From CAVQBJ01 sp963724405 (GTDB lineage: Bacteria > Actinomycetota > Thermoleophilia > Solirubrobacterales > Solirubrobacteraceae): a DNA stretch of 64,000 nucleotides. The notes beneath the pieces are model-generated. The model saw only the letters and a list, made by a program, of their open reading frames with translations, did not search any database and was not told the DNA's origin. The translations under genes and the position numbers were made by a program. This document shows, one piece after another, positions 33,315 through 39,514 of this stretch; the stretch's first letter is position 1, and each line of letters starts with the position of its first letter. The DNA lies in contig CAVRUQ010000012.1 of the NCBI GenBank assembly GCA_963724405.1, positions 1-64,000 of the forward strand. Direction: 5' to 3'.

Positions 33315-35101
33315 CGGTTGACGAACTCGGCCAGCTTGCCCTTGAACGACTCCCTCACGATCCGGCCGCGGGCGGGGTCACCCTCGAGGGCCATCGCCAG
33401 GTGCTTGGCCTGATCGAAGCGGATGTGCGGTGGCAGCGGCGGGTACTCCGGGTCGGTGATTGCCTCGAAGAGCACCGGGCGGTCGCTGTGCAGCGCCTCC
33501 TCCCAGGCGTCCTTGACGCGATCGTCGTCATCGACGCGGATGCCGCGCAACCCCAGCATCTCGGCGTAGCGGGCGTAGGGGAAGTCGGGCAGCACCTGAG
33601 AGGCGTCGAGCTTGGGGTCGCCCGAGAGCACGCGCTGCTCCCAGGTGACCTGGTTGAGGTCGTCGTTGTGCAGCACGAGCACGATGAAAGTGCGGTTGGG
33701 CCAGCGCTCGTGGTACTTGGCGACGTCGATGAGCGTGTTGACGCCGAGCATCTGAAAGGCACCGTCCCCCATGCACGCGATCACCGGGCGGTCCGGGTAG
33801 GCCATCTTCGCCGCCAGGGCGTAGGGCAGGCCCGGGCACATCGTGGCCAGGGTGCCCGACAGGGCCGCTCTCATCCCGGCGCGCAGCTTGAGGTGACGCG
33901 CCCACCAGTTGGTGGCCGAGCCCGAGTCCGAGGTCGTGATCACACGGTCGGGCAGCAGCGGGCTGAGCTCGTGGAAGACCCGCAGCGGGTTCATCATGCC
34001 CTCGACGCTCGAGGACTGTGTGGCGCGGTCGCCGAGGATCTGCCACCAGCGCTCGACCTCCTGCTCCAGGTGCATCCGCCAGGAGCGATCCTGCTTGGTC
34101 TGCAGGTGCGGCAGCAGCGCCCGCAGCGTGTCTCGGGCGTCGCCGACGAGGTTGACCTCGCTTGGGTAGCGCATCCCGAGCAGGCGCCCGTCGATGTCGA
34201 TCTGCACGGCTCGCGCCTGGCCTTCCTCGGGTAGCCACTCCGCATAGGGGAAGCTCGTCCCGACCATCAGCAAGGTGTCGCAGTGCATGAGCATCTCGTT
34301 GGACGGCTTGGTGCCGAGCAGGCCCACGCCGCCGGTCACGAACGGCAGATCGTCGGGCAGGACGTCCTTGCCGTTGAGCGCCTTGGCCACGCCGGTGCCG
34401 AGCACGTCCGCAACCGTCTCGAGTTCCTCGGCGGCGTGCCGAGCGCCCTGGCCCACGAGGATCGCCACCTTGTCCCCGTCGTTCAGGATCTCCGCCGCGC
34501 GCTGCAGGTCGGCCTCGTCGGGAACCACGTGCGGTCGGCTGATGCCTGCACCGGAGAACACGGCGCCGTGCATGCGCGGCGGCTCCGAATACTCGGCCTC
34601 CTGCACGTCCTCGGGAACGATCACGCAGGTCGGGCTGCGCGAGGCGATCGCGATGCGCATCGCCCGGTCGATGAGATGGCGCGCCTGCGCCGGCGCCATG
34701 CAGTACTGCACGAACTCCGAGCAGACATCCTTGAACAGGACCTGCAGATCGACCTCCTGCTGGTAGTTGGCGCCCAGCGACATGCGCTTCTGCTGGCCGA
34801 TGATCGCCACCACCGCTTGGTGGTCGAGCTTAGCGTCGTACAGACCGTTGAGCAGGTGGATCGCGCCCGGGCCAGAGGTTGCCATGCACACGCCGACCTC
34901 GCCGGTGAACTTCGCGTGGGCGGTGGCGGCGAACGCGGCGATCTCCTCGTGACGCGTCTGGGTGAACTCAAGCCGGTCACCGACCTCGTGGAACGCTCCG
35001 AGCAGCCCGTTGATGCCGTCCCCGGGGTAGGCGTAGACACGACGAATGCCCCACTGATCGTGCAGCCGGTTGAGGATGAACTGCGCGACCGTCTGGCTCA
35101 T
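33311..35101 (-). CDS. PoxB-like ThDP-dependent enzyme
   Basis: A 596-residue ThDP enzyme in the order PYR domain, central FAD/DHS-like domain, PP domain. The catalytic Glu is E52 in RHEEIAAFAA. The ThDP-binding motif is GDGAFQML, closing with HNDDLNQ. This fits pyruvate dehydrogenase (quinone) or pyruvate oxidase, forming acetate and CO2; acetolactate synthase-like activity cannot be excluded. The ATG at 35101 has AGGAGG eight nt upstream, which rules out the ten-codon longer form. It heads a three-gene operon with a SigB-like promoter. Confidence 0.82.
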   Translation of the reverse strand: MSQTVAQFILNRLHDQWGIRRVYAYPGDGINGLLGAFHEVGDRLEFTQTRHEEIAAFAATAHAKFTGEVGVCMATSGPGAIHLLNGLYDAKLDHQAVVAIIGQQKRMSLGANYQQEVDLQVLFKDVCSEFVQYCMAPAQARHLIDRAMRIAIASRSPTCVIVPEDVQEAEYSEPPRMHGAVFSGAGISRPHVVPDEADLQRAAEILNDGDKVAILVGQGARHAAEELETVADVLGTGVAKALNGKDVLPDDLPFVTGGVGLLGTKPSNEMLMHCDTLLMVGTSFPYAEWLPEEGQARAVQIDIDGRLLGMRYPSEVNLVGDARDTLRALLPHLQTKQDRSWRMHLEQEVERWWQILGDRATQSSSVEGMMNPLRVFHELSPLLPDRVITTSDSGSATNWWARHLKLRAGMRAALSGTLATMCPGLPYALAAKMAYPDRPVIACMGDGAFQMLGVNTLIDVAKYHERWPNRTFIVLVLHNDDLNQVTWEQRVLSGDPKLDASQVLPDFPYARYAEMLGLRGIRVDDDDRVKDAWEEALHSDRPVLFEAITDPEYPPLPPHIRFDQAKHLAMALEGDPARGRIVRESFKGKLAEFVNR

Positions 35102-35148
35102 GTGAAAGTCCTCCTGGCGGGACGTCGACACGGGATTCGCCCGACGGC

Positions 35149-35173
35149 TACCCCGGCCAGCGCTAGTCGAACC
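35149..35173 (-). promoter_or_regulatory. SigB/SigF-like promoter of pox operon
   Basis: Minus strand GGTTC, exactly 15 nt, GGGTA. The start codon lies 47 nt downstream with a good ribosome-binding site, so this mRNA has a normal leader. Confidence 0.5.
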
Positions 35174-35178
35174 TTCTT

Positions 35179-35192
35179 GTCAGCAAACGGAC
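35179..35192. promoter_or_regulatory. Degenerate operator-like dyad
   Basis: GTCAG-CAAA-CGGAC, one mismatch from the perfect dyad. It is 25 nt from the GGGTA, exactly as at ctaC. Confidence 0.4.
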
Positions 35193-35239
35193 CGCGTCAC
35201 GGGCCGCGATCGGCAGCCGGTGTGCCGGCTCCCGTCCGC

Positions 35240-36061
35240 CTACGGACGCTCGGTGGAGACTTCAGCGGTGAGGGTCGAAGGAAGCGGGGTGAGGTGCAGC
35301 AGCTCGCCCGGCGGTTGGCCGTGCAGCAGCCAGCCTCCCGGGACCGGACAGACGACCTCTCGGCTCGCCAGCTCGGACAATGCGCTGGTCACGGTGGGAC
35401 GTCGCGCCGCCGTGAGATCCGCGAGCACAGCATGCGTGAGCGTCAGCGGGAGCATGATCCCGTCCCGGCGCACCCGCCCCCAGCGCGCCGCGAGGTGCCA
35501 GAAGAGCATGTGCAGCCGCGTATCCACGCGCGCCTGGTGGACGATCGCCATGTTGACGGCGAGGTTGCGCGACCGTTGCAGCGCACGCCCGACGAGGCGA
35601 CCTACGAGCGGAGGGTATCGGACCAACCGTCGCGCGAACGCTTCGTCCATCTCGGCGATTCGCGCGGACTCCAGGACACGCCAGCCGGTGGTCACGGGCA
35701 GTGTGGGAGGCTCGTCCTCGCCCTCCCACGGGCGAAGCAGATCGCCCTCGCCGAGCAGTTCGGCCCCGTAGCGACCGTCGATGCCCACGCGCCGGATGAG
35801 CAGCCCGCCGAGGACGAGCAGACCGATGCCTCCGCTGGGCATCGCGTCGTGCATGCCGGTCCATGAGCCAGGCGGGACCGAGATCAGCCTGGCCAGGCAT
35901 TCGCTGACCGCGCGGTCTCGAGTAGCCCTCGGTACGGCCTCGGCCAGGTCGCGGTCCTCCTCGAGCACGCGACACAGCACCGCGGGCGCCCGCGATCCGT
36001 TGCCGTTGGGATCGACTAGCCACCCTTGTAGATTCGGATGGCCTGTCGCCGATGGCTGCAT
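35240..36061 (-). CDS. Crp/Fnr-family transcriptional regulator
   Basis: From the ATG at 36061, preceded by GAGGTG, the protein has 273 residues. The N-terminal part resembles a cyclic-nucleotide-type sensor barrel (GIDGRYGAELLGEGDLLRP). A dimerisation helix follows (LVGRALQRSRNLAVNMAIVH), then a winged helix-turn-helix (LTHAVLADLTAARRPTVTSALSELA and a wing GGWLLHG). No FNR-type Cys cluster is present, so the signal is not an Fe-S cluster of that kind. A perfect GTCAG-N4-CTGAC dyad lies 53 nt upstream, so autoregulation is likely. It is the best candidate for the protein that reads these dyads. Confidence 0.85.
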   Translation of the reverse strand: MQPSATGHPNLQGWLVDPNGNGSRAPAVLCRVLEEDRDLAEAVPRATRDRAVSECLARLISVPPGSWTGMHDAMPSGGIGLLVLGGLLIRRVGIDGRYGAELLGEGDLLRPWEGEDEPPTLPVTTGWRVLESARIAEMDEAFARRLVRYPPLVGRLVGRALQRSRNLAVNMAIVHQARVDTRLHMLFWHLAARWGRVRRDGIMLPLTLTHAVLADLTAARRPTVTSALSELASREVVCPVPGGWLLHGQPPGELLHLTPLPSTLTAEVSTERP

Positions 36062-36113
36062 CACCTCAATCGTTGCAGGTGGTGGCCGCCGAAGGCGCAC
36101 CACATGCGCGGAC

Positions 36114-36129
36114 GGTCAGCATTCTGACC
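36114..36129. promoter_or_regulatory. Operator-like dyad, copy 5 (regulator promoter)
   Basis: GGTCAG-CATT-CTGACC, a perfect 6-4-6 dyad between the divergent Crp/Fnr-like and CBS genes. It is 53 nt from the first and 67 nt from the second. Confidence 0.65.
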
Positions 36130-36196
36130 ACGAGGTCGGCGGGGCGACGGTGACCCTCGGCGTGGACGCCGAGCGTCGCCTACGCTCGCTCGGTGA

Positions 36197-36907
36197 GTGA
36201 GGTCGGCGCAGATCACGATCGCTGAGGCGATGGGCCCGCTTCCGCGGCCCCTGGGTCCGGATCGGCCGCTGGCCAAGGTGCTAGCGCGCTTCACGAGCGA
36301 ACGAGCCGAGACGCTGGCGGTCATCGACGCCCACGGGACGCTGCTCGGCGTCGTGGCCGCGATCGACGTCGAGCCCGCGCTGGCCCACTCCGCCGACGGC
36401 CTGCGCGCCGGTTCGCTTCTGCACAGCACCCCCGACCCGCACGCCGAGCAGCCCCTCCAGGACGCCGTTCGCGCGCTCGCAGCGGCCGAGGACGGAGGCC
36501 TGCCGATCCTCGATCGGGCCGACGAGGTCGTCGGCTGGATCACCCATCGTCGCCTCCTGCGCGCGACCAGCAAACGCGTCGCCGGCGACCGGCGCCCGGC
36601 GTCGACCTCGACCACGCGGCGACGCGGCATTGAGCCGCGCCCAAGCACGGGCGAACGGGCCATGGTCGCGAGACCGAGGCTGTTCGCTCTGTGTCCTACC
36701 CCACTGAGGCCAACTCGAGAAAGGGTCACCCATGAACAAAGCCTCCCCCGACTCGCCGTCCGCAGACCAGCATGCCTCCTCGGGTCGGGCCAACCCCACT
36801 GTGGTACGCCGCGGAACGGTTTCCTGGCTCACTCATCCGCCAACGGGCACGGCGCGCATCGAGAGCGAGAGCTACGGTTTCGGCGCGCTGCCCATCGCGC
36901 TGCCTGA
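36197..36907 (+). CDS. CBS-domain pair protein, odd C-terminus
   Basis: Residues 1-125 form a CBS pair (TLAVIDAHGTLLGVVAAIDV and GLPILDRADEVVGWITHRRLLRA), similar to the regulatory tail of ClC chloride channels, but no channel part is encoded. The remaining 110 residues are Arg/Pro-rich and run in another frame through the first 176 nt of the OsmC-like gene. That overlap suggests the true stop was lost to an indel near 36560-36720. CBS pairs bind adenosyl ligands and sense energy state. The GTG start is uncertain. Confidence 0.65.
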   Translation: MRSAQITIAEAMGPLPRPLGPDRPLAKVLARFTSERAETLAVIDAHGTLLGVVAAIDVEPALAHSADGLRAGSLLHSTPDPHAEQPLQDAVRALAAAEDGGLPILDRADEVVGWITHRRLLRATSKRVAGDRRPASTSTTRRRGIEPRPSTGERAMVARPRLFALCPTPLRPTRERVTHEQSLPRLAVRRPACLLGSGQPHCGTPRNGFLAHSSANGHGAHRERELRFRRAAHRAA

Positions 36908-37235
36908 GCACGAGGGCATTCCCGAGAAGGCCGCGCCGGGTGAGTTGCTGGCGACCGCCTACGCCGTGATGATGGCCTTGGCCCTCGCATCCGGGCTCGC
37001 GCTCGCCGGGACGCCCGCAAACGAGGTCGTCGTGGAAGCGGCGTGCACGCTCGTCGGCCCGACTCACGATCGCGAACTGAGCGCAGTCGATCTCAACGTG
37101 ACGGGGCGCGTTCCCGGGCTTGACGCCGCTCACTTCCACCAGGCGGTCGAGAGCGCTCGACCCCGATGCCTGCGATCGGCCGGCGCGCGCGAAGACCTAC
37201 CCGGGGAGCTGGATAGTCACCTGGCGAGCGTCTGA
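36732..37235 (+). CDS. OsmC/Ohr-like protein lacking the first Cys
   Basis: A 167-residue OsmC-family protein. The segment APGELLATAYAVMMALAL aligns with the OsmC active-site helix (PEELIGAAHAGCFSMAL in E. coli), and the peroxidatic Cys is Val here. A later Cys in ARPRCLRSAG sits where the second Cys normally is. Peroxide reduction by the normal dithiol route is therefore unlikely. The ATG has GAAAGGG upstream. The neighbourhood is stress-related (CBS, CsbD). Confidence 0.7.
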   Translation: MNKASPDSPSADQHASSGRANPTVVRRGTVSWLTHPPTGTARIESESYGFGALPIALPEHEGIPEKAAPGELLATAYAVMMALALASGLALAGTPANEVVVEAACTLVGPTHDRELSAVDLNVTGRVPGLDAAHFHQAVESARPRCLRSAGAREDLPGELDSHLASV

Positions 37236-37654
37236 GCCGGCCTCGATCCCGCACCGACCCGTGCCGATGGCCGGGCCCGCGATCCGACGACTCCGGCGCA
37301 CCTCGGGGCGGCGGGCGTCCGAGCATCGAACTCGGTCTGCGCACGAATCAGCGCCACCGCCGACGAGAACCGACTGGTCGCGACCCCCGTAGTCCCATCC
37401 CCCGGAGTCAGAACTCTGACACTGTCGTACACCGCCTTCGGATAACCCGGGTTTCGCCTCAAGCCGCGCGCGGCCGTCGTCGATGACCGGGACGCGTCTC
37501 GCACACATATCCCAGCCGTCGCGACCGCGACCTCCTCCTTGACCTCGCCCTTGCGCTCCTCCTTGCGACCCTCGTCGTGAAGCGAGCGGTCGCCCGCCAG
37601 GTCGCCGGCGGCCTGCTTGATCTTCCCGGTCACCTTGTCGACGGTGTCACTCAT
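37217..37654 (-). CDS. CsbD-like stress protein with aberrant C-terminus
   Basis: The first 45 residues (SDTVDKVTGKIKQAAGDLAGD, quoted in part: DKVTGKIKQAAGDL, then EGRKEERKGEVKEE) are classic CsbD, a small general-stress protein. CsbD is normally about 60-70 residues. Here the frame continues for another 100 residues of low-complexity sequence to 37217, past a GTCAG-N4-CTGAC dyad. The tail is probably non-native, after loss of the normal stop. AAAGGGAGG upstream supports the ATG. Confidence 0.65.
   Translation of the reverse strand: MSDTVDKVTGKIKQAAGDLAGDRSLHDEGRKEERKGEVKEEVAVATAGICVRDASRSSTTAARGLRRNPGYPKAVYDSVRVLTPGDGTTGVATSRFSSAVALIRAQTEFDARTPAAPRCAGVVGSRARPSARVGAGSRPAQTLAR
37407..37420. 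promoter_or_regulatory. Operator-like dyad, copy 6 (orphan)
   Basis: GTCAG-AACT-CTGAC is perfect but lies inside the aberrant tail of the CsbD frame. No start codon follows on either side at the usual 43-75 nt. It may be a relic of a lost promoter or show that the tail is non-coding. Confidence 0.5.
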
Positions 37655-37693
37655 GGCTGCCTCCCTTTGTCGTCGGGCTCCCGAGACGTCGGT

Positions 37694-37718
37694 GGATTGG
37701 CGAGACCACGAGCGGGTA
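37694..37718 (+). promoter_or_regulatory. SigB/SigF-like promoter
   Basis: GGATT, exactly 15 nt, GGGTA, then ten nt to the ATG at 37729. It is the third GGATT-N15-GGGTA in the window. Confidence 0.6.
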
Positions 37719-37728
37719 GCCCACGGGT

Positions 37729-38028
37729 ATGCGCTCGCTTCTTGACGCTTACGATCTGCCCCACCGGGTGCCGGCCGCGATCCGCATCTGGCTATTGATG
37801 CTCGCGGTGCCCGCGGTGGCGGTGGGGCTTTGGCTAGTGCTGCCGCACACTGCCGCGGTAGTGGTGCTGGTGGGGCTGGCCGTCTTGGCGCTCGTGTTCG
37901 GCGGGCTGGCGCGGATCCTCAACTCGAGGCAGTTCAACGAGCCCCCAGCTCGTCGACCGGCCCCGCTCCCTTCACTCGACGGAGAGACTGCGGACGAGAC
38001 CGACGGGTCCGCGCGCCACGCGCGTTAA
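37729..38028 (+). CDS. Small two-helix membrane protein
   Basis: A 99-residue protein with two adjacent helices (WLLMLAVPAVAVGLWLVLP and TAAVVVLVGLAVLALVFGGLA) and a polar, acidic C-terminus. No ribosome-binding site is seen. The start lies ten nt after GGGTA, so it is probably leaderless. Function unknown; the promoter class suggests stress expression. Confidence 0.6.
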   Translation: MRSLLDAYDLPHRVPAAIRIWLLMLAVPAVAVGLWLVLPHTAAVVVLVGLAVLALVFGGLARILNSRQFNEPPARRPAPLPSLDGETADETDGSARHAR

Positions 38029-38086
38029 CGAGCAGGACCTCAGAGCACTGCCGACGCGAGTCATGCGGGATGACTGAACCCGCCGT

Positions 38087-38398
38087 CTACGGACCTGCCC
38101 GTCCGGCACCGGCATCGCGCAGTGCGTTAGCGGCCGAGCGCCAGGTGCGGCTCTCGGCGTGGGCCACGTCCCAGATCGCGGTCAGTTGATGGAGACCAAG
38201 CGCAGTGAGCGTCAGGCCGAGCACCCCGCCATCGACCTGGAAAAACTGGCTGAGCAGCGTCGGCGTGCTGGTCTCGGCGATCATCAAGCTGTGGGTGGCT
38301 GACTCCCGGATGCCGGTCGTATGCTCGATGTCGCTGCGCCGGTGACACAGCCAATCGGCGAAACCCGCGCCCAGCGCCAGCGATAGGCAGACCTGCCG
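38087..38398 (-). pseudogene. Remnant of a four-helix membrane protein
   Basis: An open stretch with no usable start near its beginning; TAG is in frame at 38401. It reads LGAGFADWLCHRRSDIEHTTGIRESATHSLM, given here as FADWLCHRRSDIEHTTG and RESATHSLM, then a second helix region and LTAIWDVAHAESR. This resembles a family of small membrane proteins with a DW-CHR-S-IE-T-G-ES-H-LM pattern and a TA-WDV-YA motif. The N-terminal helix and the C-terminal VHSFLE-type end are missing. It is a decayed copy. Confidence 0.5.
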
Positions 38399-38400
38399 CT

Positions 38401-38709
38401 AGCACGGACCATGCCCGTGGTCGACCAGAGTCGCCCGCTACGGCTCTTTGGCCGCGGTCCGCCCCTTCTGTCAGCCCCTTCCGGCAGGCGCGATCGCCGT
38501 CACCGGAGCGGATAAGCGCGCAATCACCCCATCGCCGAGGCGCTCGCCGCCTGACATACCCAGGGCAGAACAATGGAGTCGTCCGGGGTCAGCGGGTCAG
38601 GTCCTCGCGACATCGCGTATCGTCGAGGTGTGCAGCGCCCGGCGAAGCGGAAGCTCCAGGGCAGCCCATCGAGAGATCAGCGTGGGGACCGTGGAGGGGA
38701 TCCCGTTTG
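38401..38709. other. 309-nt gene-free stretch
   Basis: Nothing coding or repetitive is recognised. GGAGGGG near its right end is the ribosome-binding site of the next gene. Confidence 0.4.
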
Positions 38710-39381
38710 ATGGACACGTGCGATCTGCCCCGATTTCGGTGGAGTCGGGTTCCACGAGTGGCCGGGCGCAGGCGACTTCTCATCGGAACGGCCACCGCAC
38801 TGGTCGCCGTCACTGGCCCGGCAACGGCCATCTCGGCCCTCGCGCAGAGCCCGCCGCTGCAGGCGATCGACTGGGCCAACTCGATCCTTCCAGGCACGGT
38901 CTGCGAGTCCAGCAGGCCGATTCAGCTGCACGACCACAGTGCGACGCTCGCCCATACGGGCTTCGGCAAGGTCAACAGCCAGCCCAACCCGTACGTTGTC
39001 GATGTCCACGCCGCCTCCGACGTGGTCTACGGCAGCCTCGCCGGCGTCGGCAACGCCGCCGGCATCGACGTGACGTGCTCCAACAACGGCGGCACCGCCG
39101 ACGGCCAGCTGCGCTTTGCCGATGTCATCTTCGGTGGTTCTGCGTCGAATATCCGGACGCTCGGGATCATCACCCCGCAGGTCAGCGGAGCGACCGACAA
39201 CCACGTCCCGACGCTCGGCACGCCAAAGTTCAGTGGCGGCAAGATCATCGTCCGCGAGGCCTTCTACGGGCCCAACGACCCGACCTGCTGCTCCACAGGC
39301 CGGGCAACGACGACGTGGGCCTACGCCCACGGAAAGCTGAAGGCGTTGCGCACGATCATCACCAAGCGCGCGGCGAGCTAG
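38710..39381 (+). CDS. Secreted LppP/LprE-like protein
   Basis: A 223-residue exported protein. The N-terminus has basic residues (RVAGRRRLLIG) and a hydrophobic core ending ATAISALAQS, a likely signal peptidase I site. The mature part has YVVDVHAASDVVYGSLAGVG, a VTCSNNGGTADGQL segment and LGIITPQ, which resembles the mycobacterial LppP/LprE lipoprotein domain. No lipobox Cys is present, so it would be released. Function of the family is unknown. Confidence 0.65.
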   Translation: MDTCDLPRFRWSRVPRVAGRRRLLIGTATALVAVTGPATAISALAQSPPLQAIDWANSILPGTVCESSRPIQLHDHSATLAHTGFGKVNSQPNPYVVDVHAASDVVYGSLAGVGNAAGIDVTCSNNGGTADGQLRFADVIFGGSASNIRTLGIITPQVSGATDNHVPTLGTPKFSGGKIIVREAFYGPNDPTCCSTGRATTTWAYAHGKLKALRTIITKRAAS

Positions 39382-39383
39382 CT

Positions 39384-39397
39384 GACCGGCGCCGGTC
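39384..39397. terminator. 14-bp palindrome after LppP-like gene
   Basis: GACCGGCGCCGGTC is a perfect palindrome starting 2 nt past the stop, between this gene and the convergent glgX. It has no loop and no T-tract, so it is a weak terminator candidate. Confidence 0.3.
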
Positions 39398-39514
39398 GGT
39401 CCGAACGTCAGGCGTAGGTGTGGGGTGCTCGCACCGTCGGATCTCGGTGTTCCCCGGGGGGCCCCACCGGCGTACGCCGTGACCAAATCCCGCCGCCGCG
39501 GATCGCGTCACTGA

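Noticed and set aside
38060..38074. GTCAT-N5-ATGAC as another operator copy
   Set aside because: The spacer is five, not four, and the position (inside a gap next to a pseudogene) does not fit the promoter set.
38127..38573. A 148-codon minus-strand frame over the membrane-protein remnant
   Set aside because: It is out of frame with the family-like segment and Arg/Pro-rich.
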